From Eucommia ulmoides (lineage: Eukaryota > Streptophyta > Magnoliopsida > Garryales > Eucommiaceae): a DNA stretch of 64,000 nucleotides. The position numbers were made by a program, and so were the translations under genes. Positions 34,419 to 46,805 of this stretch are shown here, piece after piece. How positions within the stretch are numbered: position 1 is the stretch's first letter; the number at the start of each line of letters is the position of its first letter. The stretch is taken from assembly GCA_016647705.1 (NCBI GenBank), contig CM028335.1, positions 14,529,905 through 14,593,904 of the forward strand, read 5' to 3'. The notes under the pieces are model-generated. The model saw only the letters and a program-made list of their open reading frames with translations. It had not been told where the DNA came from and searched no databases.

Positions 34419-35154
34419 TTCATCATACATTTGGTTTGCAACAATCTCTAGGAAGTGTTAATCCTAATAAATCATCTTAAGTTTGTGCTTCTATTAGTCG
34501 AGGAAGTAACTATGGAAGTCAGGTATCATCTCATGAGTCACTCTACCCATACATTGCTTTCCAAGATTACCTGGTCAATCCATCGATGCAGTACGAGTCA
34601 TATGTTATCATATATTATTTTTCTTAACATGATCAATAATACTCGTACTATACCCTCAACAATATTATCCCCAACAATAAAATGAAGATCAGGATCACGT
34701 TTAAGATCCTCCCCAACACTCTTTTTGGTGGTGACATCATCGTTTCACATAAATGTAATTTGAGAATTTGTTATTGATGACTTATTTAACATTTAACTTG
34801 ATTTAAATTCAAATTATTTTTGAGTTTTTTTTATTCTCATACAGTTTTGTAGACTATCTTATTCATAATATTTCAAAAGACAGAATAAAACGATTATTAT
34901 TACTCTTTAAAAATAATATTAATTTATAAATCATTATCTATTAAACAGTAATTTCAAATAAATTTTCAAAATTACCCTACTTACATTGATTATAATTTAT
35001 TTTAAAGTAAAGGGCTTGCATTTATTGGATTTATGGATGTCGTGAATAAAAAATAAAATTTCACGACTGCGGTATCTGTTGTTGTTACGTTACACCCGCT
35101 TCACCCCCGCTTCTGCTTCACCACGTCCATTATCGTTACGGTTTCCATTACCAT
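34419..35154. other. Spacer, no gene seen
   Basis: AT-rich, with a somewhat more balanced stretch at 34440-34740 that codes for nothing recognisable. Confidence 0.55.
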
Positions 35155-35578
35155 TGTAACGGCTCGATTTTCCAGGGCCGCTACAAAATTTCTCCTGTAG
35201 AGAATTCTACCACAAAATATTTCACCGTTTATAAATAAATTAGGATTACTAATAATTCTGCTCTGATACCACCTGTAACAACCCTGTTTCCTAAGGCCGC
35301 CACGCGGTTTCTCCCTTCGAAGAATTAACGTATAATATTATTTTTATTATTTACACAATGACCCCATTAAAATAAAGAAAATATTAATTATATTCCAAAA
35401 CTCTTAAAAGTATATTTTAAATAACATAATAGTCTCAAACTTTTAAAAGTCAAATTAAAATTAACATTTAACTGCAAAAATTATTAGGTATATATTTATA
35501 CCACAAATTCACAAAACCGTCCTAAAAAATATTAAATTTACATAAAATAATATTTTTCAAAAATATAAATTTCCGGGA
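35155..35578 (-). mobile_element. Ty3/gypsy LTR relic, same family as 21345-22568
   Basis: Two LTR ends of one family lie close together, TGTAACGGCTCG at 35155 and TGTAACAACCCTG at 35274. Between them, adjoining the second, is GCTCTGATACCACC, which on the minus strand is the initiator-Met primer-binding site TGGTATCAGAGC directly after the LTR. This fixes minus orientation for the family. Sequence from 35340 to 35578 follows the end of the solo LTR at 22290-22560. It is a much-reduced fossil. Confidence 0.75.
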
Positions 35579-35580
35579 AA

Positions 35581-36201
35581 GGTTGCATTTGGTAAAGGAT
35601 TTAATAAATTCATAAAAAATTTAAATGATAAAATTTTGAAATTTTATCCTTTACCATTTTTTTTAAATAACTTTTTTAAAATGTAAAATTTTATAATGTA
35701 ATTTTATAATTCTCTGTTTTAGATAGACAACTATTTGTATGTAAAATTTTAAAATCTATTACATTTTAATAAAAAAAATGAAAATATATCTCATAATATA
35801 ATTTTTAATTAGTAATACAAATTTAATAATATAATTTTAATTATATATTGCTATTTTAATAACATAATTTTTATATATATTTTACAAATAAAATTTTATC
35901 ATATGATATATAGAGAGAAGAGAGAATTTTGAAATTCATAAAAATTACAAAATAAAAAATAGAATTAGAGTGAAATAGATGAGATATTAAAAAAATAACA
36001 TATTCGTGCTTGGAAAGATTTAAAAATAACATGTGTTTTGAATAGATTTGCAAATCCCTCTTATTCTCCTATTTTACAAATAAATGGATTTTATAATTTC
36101 CTCCTAATAGTCTCCAAACAAAAAAAATTTGCTAAAAAATATTTGTGAAATCCTTTGAATAAATGAAATTTCACCCTCAAATCCCTTACCCAAACCCAAC
36201 C
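35581..36201. mobile_element. MITE family 2, copy 2, 621 bp
   Basis: GGTTGCATTTGGTAAAGGAT at the left and, inverted at the right, GGTTGGGTTTGGGTAAGGGA. It is complete at both ends and parallel to 30931-31449. It begins exactly where the gypsy relic stops. The AT-rich interior is non-coding. Confidence 0.75.
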
Positions 36202-36384
36202 TAAGTGACAATATTTTAATATTTCAATATTGCAACCAAAAGTATTGGTTACTCACACACACATTATATTACCTATTATACAAAAGGAACATAAATTTAA
36301 AATATTTATTTATATTTAACTCTATATATCTTATAATTTTATATATTTTATACTTAATTGAGGAGAAATAATATATATATATAT
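36202..36384. other. Short AT-rich spacer
   Basis: Ends in a TA run that was probably the landing site of the copia fossil to the right. Confidence 0.5.
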
Positions 36385-36799
36385 TATAGAGAGAATAGTA
36401 GAGGAGAGTCAAATGGTATTATGTTTTCTCATTGAGTATTTTGAATATATACACTATGCTGAAAATAGGAAATTACCAAAACTATGCCAAAATTAAATGA
36501 CACATAATATTGACAATAATGCACAAAAAGGAAACTGCCACAATCAGAGCACGCGTAGGTGCACTAGAGCACGCTCTTCTTGGAGCTAGACACTATTGGA
36601 TCGACGTTGGAGTGCACGTGGGCACGCTGGAGTACGCTCTTTTTGGAGCTGGACAATGTTGGATCAATGTTGAAGCATGCGTGGGCGCGTTGGAGCGCAT
36701 CTGATTCTCTTATATGCCCTCACAAGATGGAGCTCCGTGAGAAGAGTCAAATCTTGGACGTGAGCATGTGGAAGCGTGTGCGCGGTAAAAGTTTGGTAA

Positions 36800-38120
36800 G
36801 CACGTCCGCCAATTGGTTTTTAGAGGAGACGTGTGAGACTTGAAGAGTAACACCTTGAACTTGTTCCCGAATGAAGCGATAGTCAAGGGCAACATGCTTT
36901 ATCCGGGATGGAAGACCGAGTTGGAGCATTGGTTGGTTGCTCCCACGTTGTCGTAGTAGATAATCGGTTGGCACGACAATGATAGACCAAGTTCTTCAAG
37001 TAGCAAGCAAATCCACCGAATCTCAGCTGCAGTTGAAGCAAGTGAGCGGTACTCGGCTTCAATAGATGATCTTGACACTGTTCTTCGCTTCTTCGAACTC
37101 CACGAGATCGACTTACTACCAAAGTAGACAATGAAGGCACTGGAAGATGTGAAGTAGTCATTGTCTCCTGCCCAATCCGCATTAGAGAAGACATGGAAGG
37201 AGAGGGGTGTGTCACTCCAGATAAGTATACCATGATCAAGTGTCCCAGCAAGGTATCAAAGCAAGCGTTTGGCAAACTACCAGTGATCATCGGTAAGGCG
37301 ATGCATGAATTGCGACAGTTTGTTGACCCCATAGGCCATATCCGGTCGCGTGAGAGATAAATATTGCAGACTTCCAATCATAATTCGATACTCTATAGGA
37401 TCAGTTAGTGGTGACCCAGAGTTGAGGGTCAGATTCAGTGAGATAGCAAGAGGTGTAGCTACAGGTTTTGCTCCTGTCATGTGTGTCTGAGTAAGTAAGT
37501 CAGAGATGTACTTCCGTTGTGATAGAAAGATTATATTCGGGTGAGGAGTAATATCAATACCAATGAAGTAGGTGAGAGGACCCGGATCCTTAAAAGAGAA
37601 TACGACGGCTAGTTGCTAGACAAAGCTAGTATTCAGATCATCGCGAGACCCAATGAGAATTATATCATCCACATATACAATAAAAAAACAAGGTAGTGCC
37701 ACCTGAGCCCCAGACAAACAGAGAAGGGTCTACATGAGAGTTACGGAAGCTCGCACCATTGAGAAATTGGTGTAGTTCATGATACCAGGCACCTGGAGCT
37801 TGTTTCAGGCCGTAAATGGCCTTGCGAAGTTTGCACACGTCGTGATCCAAACGATCGCGATCAATAAAACCTGGGAGATGGGGCATGAAGACGTCCTTAG
37901 TGAGAGTGCCTTGGAGAAAGGCGTTGTTGACATCCAGTTGTCGTAGAGACCAGCCAAGCAGAATGGTAATGTTGAGAACAAGTCGAACAATGGTGGGTTT
38001 GATCACTAGACTAAATTTTTTGTGATAATCAACCCAGGGGCGTTGATGAAACCCTTTGGCGATGAGTTGCGCCTTGTAGCGATCTACTGTGCCATCAAGA
38101 AGACGTTTGATCCGAAACAC
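36800..38120 (-). pseudogene. pol: RT and RNase H region of copia fossil C
   Basis: The minus strand shows GTVDRYKAQLIAKGFHQRP, RQLDVNNAFLQGTL and CKLRKAIYGLKQAPGAWYHE (RT, about 37700-38120), TDPIEYRIMIGSLQYLSLTR (about 37320-37400), and [16 protein letters not shown], then [18 protein letters not shown] (RNase H end, about 36760-36900). All are standard copia blocks. Fossil. Confidence 0.85.
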
Positions 38121-39640
38121 TCATTTACATCCCATTAGATTATGGGTGGGATCAGGAGGTACAAGTTCCCAAGTGTCATTACAGACAAGTGCATCAAACC
38201 TGGTGGACATGGCGGCACGCCACCGAGGTTCTCGTAGTGCTTGAATGATAGTGGTGGGTTCAACCTCCGAGGCTTTATGAAGTTCGGCGAAGTGATTCAT
38301 ATTGATAATAGGCTTTCGGATGTTGTTTTTGGACCGTGTAATTGTGATCCATGCATCGAAAGAGGAAGAAGCATCGACAGTCGATTCGGCAGAGTTCAAA
38401 GGTACAATTAGAGTTGGTGATTCGACGGAGTCCAAAGGTCCAGTCTCGGCACTGGAGCGCGCTGGGATCAGCGCTTCCACGCTAGGTTGCAGGTGGCCTT
38501 CTTCAAGGAGGTCATTTGCATCGAGTGAGTTAGATACCTGCATGGGGAGCTAGAGAGTCGGGAGTGGTGACGGTGCATGAGTGAGGGGTAGGAGGGCGAC
38601 TAGGGAGCACCAGGAGTCCGTGGTATCACTAGAAAGATAGGTGAGGTGTAGTTGGAGAGAGGAGAACGGGAGGATTGAATCAACAAAACGGACATGAAGC
38701 GAAATGTAGACACAAGAGGTGGTGGGATCAAGACAGAGATATGTAATTTGAGTTTGGAAATAACCGAGGAATACGCAAGGGGCAAAGCAGGGAAAGTTTG
38801 TGAGGAGAGTACGACCAGAGCCATGGGTAGCAAAGGCATCTGAAGTTGCGGAGCATGGAGTAATTTGGGGGGTGACTAAAGAGCTTCAGAAATGGAGATT
38901 GAAGATTTAGGGTTTTTGTGGGGAGGTGGTTGATGAGGTAGACTGCAACAAATAAAGCATATGACCAGTAGGAGAGCGGCATCGAGGCATGGGAAAGGAG
39001 AGATAGGCTCATCTCCACAATATGACGATGATATCTCTCGAAATAGCCATTGTGTTCCGGGGTGTGAGGCAAAGTAGTGAGATAAGAGAAACCGTGACTA
39101 GCATGGTGAGAGGAGGGTGTTAAGTACTCTCCCTCATTATCAATATAGAGACTAATGATTTTACGATTGAAATGTCGTTCTATTAGGGAGTGAAACCTTA
39201 CAAATACCGGTAGGATATCATATTTGCGTTTTAGTGGGTATTACCAGGTGTATTTTGTGTAATGATCAACAAAGATGATATAGTATTTGTATGTGTCAAT
39301 GGAGAGCATGAGGGAAGTCCACACATCAAAAAATATTATTTCAAGAGGAAACGAGGTAGTAATAGATGAAATTGAGAATGAAAGCTTTAAACAAGAATTA
39401 CAATGAGAAGACTATTTCAAAGAGTTTGACAGATTTAGAGAACAACTGGAAACAATATGACTAAGAATAGACGTCGAAGGGTAACCGAGTTGATGATGCC
39501 ATGTGTTAGAGTCAGTCTTGACACTATAGAAGGTGACTAGAGGTGGGGAAGATGCTGAAAATACAGGCCACTCATAGACATCGTCTTTACTCTGACCCTT
39601 CAAAATGATTGCCCCCGTGCGAATATCCTTCACAAGAAAA
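38121..39640 (-). pseudogene. pol: Integrase region of copia fossil C
   Basis: WHHQLGYPSTSILSHIV (GAG-pre-integrase, about 39480-39530) and MPHTPEHNGYFERYHRHIVE (integrase core end, about 39010-39072), followed by SYWSYALFVAVYLINHLPTK. A linker with NHFAELHKASEVEPTTIIQA-type sequence at 38200-38300 leads into RT. Fossil. Confidence 0.8.
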
Positions 39641-40945
39641 CCAAGGGGTAAGAATTCAACAGAAACGTTATTAGTCCAACAAAATTATGAGATTGAAATG
39701 AGATTCTTTTTCATAGATGGCATACACAAAACATTATTAAGCCGAAAGGAATGTGAAGTGGTGCAAGGAGAATAAGAATCGAAATTTGTGATAAGCAAAC
39801 ATATATCGTTGCCAATTACAATGTCGTCGGACCCTTCATACGGATTGTGAAGGGATACATTATTAATATCAGCGGTGACATGATGAGAGACACCACTATT
39901 AAGGAGTCACCCTGAAGTGGCGGGGTTGGGTGCGGTTTCTACATGTGCCCGAGATTGCCATAGGGCCGCTGGACTCGACGAGGGTTATGGTGGTTGGGAT
40001 GTCGGGTGCGCTTGGCGAAATAGAGGACAACGAGGAACGGAGTGTCCTTGTAGACGACACCATTGACACCGTTCCAAGTAAGGTCGTGGTGAGAGGCGGA
40101 AGGGTTGACGTCACACAACTGACCAGGAGATGGGCCCCACATATGACGATTATGGCGTAGGCCGGGGTATGTAGGGGTTGAGCGTTTAGCAGTCGGGTTG
40201 GCGATCACCGAGAGAAACGTCGGGATCATAGTGCGTGAGACACCTCGGTAGAGTTCCCGATTGATGAGTTTCTCGTGAAGCTCATCAAACGGGATAGGGG
40301 TGTCACGAGCATTGACTGCACAATGACGGGTTGATATTCATCACTAAGGCCGTCAAATATCTTCTTGGTGATATCCTCCGAATCCATGGGTTCGCCAAGG
40401 ATGGCAAGTTCATCGGTGCAGACCTTGATGCATGCATATACTCTGAGATAGAAAGGGACCATTGGTGATGTTTTTTATGTGTTCTTTGATTTGTTTGATT
40501 TGCCCATGTGTCAGGCGAGCATAGGTGTTGGTGAGAGTGACCCAATTATCACGAGACGTTAGAGAGACAGTAATGAGAAAGGTGAGAGCGGGTGTAAGGG
40601 AGCCCACAAGCGCACTGAAAATAATCCGATCTTGACGGTGTCATGGGTGATTGCTTGCATCAGTGGTTGGAGGTTTGGGTTTGGTACGATCAACGAAGTA
40701 GAGGAGATCATAGCCGTCAAGGATGGATTCAAACTGTAGCTTTCACGCAATGTAATTGGTGGATGTCAGTTTGATGGGGTTGTGTATTTACATGACAATC
40801 AGTGGCGTAGAGGGTTCTTGTGGATTCGGGAAGGTCGCCGGAAGTTTGGCGTTGGCCATGGCTTGTGGTGAAGAGAGGGAATGAGATAGGCGGCTGCTTG
40901 CTGTGGAGAGAAGAAAGGAGATGGGCGGCTAGGGTTTGGGGAAAA
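39641..40945 (-). pseudogene. gag: gag and protease region of copia fossil C
   Basis: A likely Gag start MANAKLPATFPNPQEPSTP lies near 40858. Later blocks, DELAILGEPMDSEDITKKI then FDGLSDEYQPVI, at about 40330-40420 are the typical copia Gag middle. No zinc knuckle was identified with confidence. Fossil. Confidence 0.7.
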
Positions 40946-40950
40946 AAAAG

Positions 40951-43108
40951 TGTTGATCCTAAGATTTTGATGAACAATTAAGTATTGATATTTTGATAAA
41001 ACTAATATTTAATTGAGTGTTTTAGTGATTTAAAATTTCAATAATGAAGACGTCAAATTAAATGGATGAGAAATGAAGATGTCAAGATGATGAAGGAGAA
41101 TTAAGAGTTTGAAGAAATTAGGGAAAACAACTCAGGTGATTCTTAACTCTTAATATCCCATTTAGGAACATACACATGGCACAAAATGTATTTTATCTTT
41201 TATGTGTATTTTGATCAAGATAAATTATTTGCTCCTATGTGAAATAAGAAGAAATAATTTTGAATGACTAAAATGGAATATAAGAATATTAGTGAAGTTA
41301 ATCAAGAGAAGAAAATTGGAACCAAATAGGCGAAATTGTAAAAGAAAATAAGTTAAAAAATATTCAGAGAAGAAATCCAATGACAGCAGTCGACTGGTGA
41401 GTCGAGTGAACATAGAAGCTGTAACATCCTGTATCTCTAAGTCAACTGACAGGTTGACCGGCCAAGAAGGTTGAACTCTTTAAATCAACAAGTCGACCGA
41501 TAGGTCGACCGGTGAAGTAGTCCTGAACTCTTTGAATCTGTGAGTCGACCGGGCGGTCGACCTCTGCACGCAGCGGTGATAGCTTGGCTGTAACCTGAGT
41601 TGGGTAGTCGACTGGGCAGTCAACCGAACGCACTGTTTTAGGATATTGTTTGATCGGAGATTATATCCAAAAGTAGCCGTTTTTAGTTGGGATTTGAGAG
41701 AGATTTAGGGAATATTATATATATTTAAGATATGGTTCATATACTAATTAAATCCTATTAATATGGTTCATTAAATATTAATGTTTCTCAATTTGGTACT
41801 TAAAATAGATTCTATACTTATTTATTAAGATTGAGAAATACTTTGGGGGTTTAATTAAAAGATTTGAAAGATGTTTTTAAGTGGAATTGAACCTAAATGA
41901 AGTCCTCATTATATAAGGGTCTATAAGAGCTTTTAATTATCATGACACATGTAAATTAACCGTTAGAAGGATGATTACATATTCCTTTAAATAGAACTGT
42001 GAATTTTTATTTTAGGACTAATCATTCATTGAGAGAGAGCTAAAAGAATTTATATCATTTGTGAGTTTTTATAAGAGTTATCATTTTACGATATTGTGAG
42101 TTTTTCTAAGAGTGTTTTTGAGAATCAATTGAGATTAATTTTTGCTGATACCGGATTTGAAGCTACATTGTTTTAATTATTATTTCTGTAGATTTCGGGT
42201 GAGATCTTTCCATATTTCGTATTATTTGTTTATTATTCTATATTTGGAAATTGATCTTAGAAATTGTTTCTGATTTTTTAAGAAAATATTTTTTATAAAC
42301 AATTTCTTAAATCTGATTACGTGCTTCAATTTGCTACCCATATCTTGTTGAAATCATATTTTTGTATCTCACGTATTTCTATCACTAGTTGGGATATTAA
42401 TTAAGTTAGTGTTTATCTGGGGTGATAGAAGCTCTGAGTGAGATTTACTTCTTATCAATTTTTGTATTGGTGAGTTGTAACGGATTAAATACTATTAAGA
42501 GTATTTAATTAAGGATAGCTGGGTTTCAGTCTCTTCATGTGAAGAGATTGAGGTAGTGATTCTTCCTGGATAAGAATTGTGTTGTGAGTGATTTGTAAAG
42601 ATTTTATCATTACATGTGAAAATGATAGTTGGAGTGTTTTGAGAGGTTTTGATTCTTGTGCCTTAGTGTTAAAAAAGAATTAGGTTATTTTTTAACTTGT
42701 AAAAAGTAGAAGTTCTTCCTTAGTCTGAGAAAAGGATATTGTAAAGGTTGATTCTGAGCCTGTAAAAGAATCGGTGTGCAGGTTTGGTTCTTACTTTTAA
42801 AGGGATCTTGGTTTTAGTAGGGTACGACATCCGTGGAGTTCGGGGGACTGGATTAGCCAAGAGTAACTTGGTGAATCAGTATAAATATTTTGTGTGATCC
42901 TATATTTAATTTGTTATTTTTACTGTTTGGATATGCACTTAGTTGATTATATAATTCCACTGTGTTATAAATATAATAATTAATTTAGGCTTAAAATTAA
43001 TTATTTGATTTATTAAATTTTATTCTGATAATTTTTTAATTCCCCAATTCCCCCCCCCCCCTCCCCCCCCCAACCCAATCCCCTCTTGGGTATTCTACTG
43101 GGCTAACA
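40951..43108 (+). mobile_element. Solo LTR, 2,158 bp, in the leader of copia fossil C
   Basis: Begins TGTTGATCCTAAG and ends TACTGGGCTAACA, with perfect 5-bp duplications AAAAG at 40946-40950 and 43109-43113. No coding content. The length and the C-rich stretch before the end recall SIRE-type copia LTRs, an attribution from memory. It lies between the primer-binding site and gag of fossil C and is therefore younger than it. A block of GTCGACC palindromes sits at 41393-41627 and a C-rich run at about 43049-43073. Confidence 0.88.
41393..41627. repeat. Five nested GTCGAC palindrome units
   Basis: Five units of the form AGTCGACC-4 nt-GGTCGACC, some with one or two changes, near 41393, 41441, 41491, 41542 and 41607, about 50 bp apart. 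Each unit holds two GTCGAC palindromes and is itself a longer imperfect palindrome. Confidence 0.85.
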
Positions 43109-43408
43109 AAAAGTTTGGATCTAAGCTCTTGATACATATAGAGAGAGAATAGTAGAGGAGAGTAAAATGGTATTATGTTTTCTCATTGAGTATTGTGAAT
43201 ACATACACTATGTTGATAATATGAAACCACCAAAACTATGCCAAAATTAAATGATGAAAAATAATGACAATAATACACAAAAAGAAAATTGCCACAATCA
43301 GAGCGCGCTGGAGCGCACCATTCTTGGAACTGGACACTATTGGATCGACGCTGGAGCGCGCCCTTCTTGGAGCTAGACACTGTTGGATCAATGCTGGAGC
43401 TCACCTGA

Positions 43409-43626
43409 TTCTCCTATATATATTGTAATAGTAGAAATAATTTGTATTCTTTAATTATATATAAATGGAAACTATATTTTTTCTTACATAATTTGTCTTC
43501 ATATTTTGGAATTGTTTTATGAAATAATGTATTCTCACTTTCTCTTTTCCATTTCTCACAACCTTCCATTATCTCCCTATTTCTCTCTTATTTATTTTCA
43601 AACCCTTATTTTTGTAATTATTAGTT
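43409..43626. other. AT-rich spacer
   Basis: Nothing recognised. Confidence 0.5.
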
Positions 43627-45389
43627 TTTAGAAAATGACATATGGTTTCACCCTTAAATATTTATGGTTAATATGTACTGGGCCTTAAAAAAATAAGCTA
43701 AAAAGACTAAAAAATAAATTTATCAAAAATAGAAAAAAATATTAGATAGAAGTTTTCATAATATCATCACCACCAATAAAATTGATCATTTTGTTTCGTT
43801 CCTTATGTTAATTTTTTTTTACCAATTTAAGGTTAATTTTTTAGTTTGTGCCTTCAGGCATAAATTATATGCTAATATATTCTATAAATCATGATATATT
43901 TTATATTTTAGATATTTCGAACGGATGGATCAATTTTAAATTCAACGGTTAAGATCAAACGACATTTTAAACCCTTATAATCTAATTTCATATAATATTA
44001 CAATAAATAACAAGTATCTCCAACCATTGATTTAGATTTTATTGTAAAACTAAATAACAAACTCTCAAAAAAATGTATTTTGATGATAAATGTATTTAAA
44101 CTAACCATTGGATATTCATGATTAATGTATTGATTGAAATTAGTGCATTTAGACACTAGAGATATACTAGTTATTTTATAAGTGATGACATATTTTACGA
44201 TTTTTATATTTAGAATCATTGGATCAACTTTAAATCTAACTATTGAGATCAAAAATCATTTTAAATCCTTATATTCTTTTGAGCTTTTGGTATTTTGCAC
44301 CTCTAAAGTTTCAGAGAAATCACATTCTAGCCTCTATCCTTTCAATTTGATTACATTAAATCTTAAAGTATCCAAATCCTGACAAGTTAGCCCTTCCGTC
44401 ATTTTGTATGACAAAATTTACTTACGTGGGTGATTGAAAATTTTACACGGGGCTGATTTTCATCATAAAAAATGACAGAGTTACTAATTTGGACTGACTT
44501 TGCATTATTTAGATATTTTAGGATTTAACATGTTCAAATTGAAAATATAGTGGTAAAGTGAGATTTCTCCAAAACTTCAAGGGTGCGAAGTACAAAAACT
44601 TCTAATCTTATATTATATAATATCTTTAACAACTTATTCCAAAATCTCTCAAAAAACATTCATACTTCACTTTTAAAACGATTAAGCAAAATTATATTTT
44701 ATATCCTTTAAGTTTCATATTTGTATTTAATTGGTTTTTTTTTTTTTTAATATTTACTATCTTTTGACACTTATAAATTAGAAAAATTAATATATTGTCT
44801 TTAGACACGAAAAATCTCAAGTGTTTGTATTATATATTTGCAAGATTTGTGGGGTAAATATTTTTTTTTTCCTATTAGTTTAAGCGCATTAAATAATTTT
44901 ATATAATTTTTGAATTATTAAAAAATAATATTTTACAATTACAAACCCAACAGAGTATAACTCCAAAAGTAAAGTTGATGTGGTGAGTCTTACAATTGCG
45001 AGAAATTCTAATATTAATTACTCTCACCAATTTGTTATAAATTAAAAATCTGACATGCCCAGTCACAAATTGAACACAATATATAAATGCATTTCAATGC
45101 TCTTTTATGTGACCAAAATTTATTTCACACAAATTGACATAATTGTCCTTTGCCCATCACCTTAACTCCTCACTTATTTCCATTGTTTTTTGATTTGGTC
45201 CCTGCAACTATTTACTGCATAGAAAATTGGTACTATGAAATTGAAATTCAATTAAATGTTAAGACCCCCTCAATAAATTGATTGACACAATTGCAATATT
45301 AAATCAAGGTTTAATTGCCTTTTACTCTTAGTACTTTGACCGTGTTTCGTTTTGTTCTCTCTACTGTAAAAAAACTACACTTCATGACT
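43627..45389 (+). repeat. Duplicated segment, copy B
   Basis: Direct copy of 31847-34418 without its two extra blocks. It contains the same MITE-like inverted repeat at about 44285-44605. Near 43849-43875 a small hairpin (TGCCT-TC-AGGCA) followed 11 nt later by CTAAT resembles a Helitron 3' end. No gene. Confidence 0.85.
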
Positions 45390-45640
45390 TCTACTGATAG
45401 TGATTTTAAAAACTATCTTTTTTTTTCTTTTTTTTAACTGGACAAAATATATTAAAAATGGGTTAAATTAATTTTTCCATCTAAATTTTATATGACGAAA
45501 TTATCATTTATTTCAATTTTTATTTTATTTTATTTTGTTAAAGATAAAAAATAAAAGTGGAGAGAGAAAGATAACCAGAGAGAGAAGATGAAGGGAGGTA
45601 GGGAGAGAAAATTGCCCTACAACTACACACGCATACATAC

Positions 45641-45684
<44 letters not shown>

Positions 45685-45886
45685 AAATATAACAATCTTT
45701 TAACCTTCCACGTTTTCAGGCTAATTTCTATTTTATTTTTAAATGGAAATTTCCCATGCCACTATATAATTTTCAAATTTATAAGTATTAAAAAATAATA
45801 AAGAATATAAAATGTAATCAAACTCCACTGCATTTTGGGTGAGAAAATGAAAATTTTAAGGCTGATTTTTTTCCCCAAAAAAATTA
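45390..45886. other. AT-rich spacer with CATA/TA microsatellite
   Basis: Microsatellite (CATA)n then (TA)n at about 45632-45680. No gene. Confidence 0.6.
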
Positions 45887-46542
45887 GGCCCCACTCATCC
45901 CTTCTCATTCCATTCCCAGATTTTTAAGAACTCTGTTTGGGAATAGTGTTTGATAATTTTTGTTTCCGTTTCCATTTCATTCCCATTTGAGAATTGTGCC
46001 CACTTTTTTCTTAAGAAATGAGAAACAAAAAAAAGTTGTTTCTCATTATTTTCATTCCATTCCCAAAACACATGATTACTATTCATCTACCGGCCGACCA
46101 CCGTCTGCCGCCGCCGACCACCACCCGTCGCCGCCGGCCACGCCCGCCGCCCGTCGCCGTCCGCCTCTGTCGGCCACCGTCCGCCGGAAATTTCCCGGCC
46201 ACTTCCGGCCTTTGCCGGCGACGGCGCCATTGTCTTCCGGCCGGCGTCGCCGGCGCCACCGCCGTCCGATCATCGCTGGTGGGGGGCCACCGCCTTCTCC
46301 GACGCCGGAGTACCGCCGGCGGCCGGTGCCCGGAGCACCGCCGTCAGGCCAAAACAGGAAAAAAAAAAAAGATTTTAGGATAAAATGGTTACCAAACACA
46401 ATTTCCTTTCCAAAACAAAAAAAAAAATTATCGTTATCAAACGCGATTCTACTCCCAAAAAGAAAACAAAATTATCATCCCATCCCATCTCATTCCCATC
46501 CCACTGCTGGAATGGAAATAGAAACGGTTACCAAACGCCACC
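45887..46542. mobile_element. MITE, PIF/Harbinger-like, about 656 bp, GC-rich core
   Basis: The right end GGTTACCAAACGCCACC is followed by TTA. TTA also precedes 45887, but the left terminal sequence matches the family only from about 45930, so the left edge is uncertain. The core at 46085-46350 is a CCGCCG/GGCCG tract like the inverted one at 28685. Its long Arg/Pro/Ala-rich frames on both strands come from composition, not from a gene. Confidence 0.6.
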
Positions 46543-46805
46543 TTAGCTTCTCATCACAAATCAATCTAATCCATCGATGAAAAGACATTTTGAAAAAATT
46601 CCGTTGTGATTTATATATAGACTAGTATATAATTGATGCCTAAAATTTTAATTCATTGTATGAATTTTGAATGTCGTATATTTAGTTCAAATATATTAAT
46701 TATTCCAAGGTTAAAAATATCTCAAATATAAAATATGTACTTGCATAGTTTTTTGAGAGTTTGATGATCTAAATTAAGGATTGGTTGTTGAGTTTAAACC
46801 CAAAA
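46543..46805. other. AT-rich spacer
   Basis: Nothing recognised. Confidence 0.5.

Larger units (their letters stand above)
36385..43408 (-). mobile_element. Ty1/copia fossil C, minus strand
   Basis: LTRs at about 36385-36707 (3') and 43136-43408 (5') share GAGAATAGTAGAGGAGAGT and ACTATTGGATCGACG, with internal GGAGCGC-type repeats. Just inside the 5' LTR, on the minus strand, lies TGTATCAAGAGC, a primer-binding site of initiator-Met type. Regions run gag, GAG-pre-integrase, integrase, RT, RNase H from right to left. Leaving out the solo LTR in its leader, it is about 4.86 kb, normal for copia. Badly broken (well over ten breaks). RT style suggests an Ale/Retrofit-like clade, not certain. The LTRs have diverged considerably, so it is old. 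Confidence 0.85.

Noticed and set aside
45960-46580. Long Arg/Pro/Ala-rich frame on the plus strand and overlapping frames on the minus strand
   Set aside because: They follow the CCGCCG core of a MITE, exist on both strands and show no domain.
46610-46650. Helitron end from GACTAGTATATAATTGATGCC
   Set aside because: Resembles the 1467 end, but the hairpin is missing.
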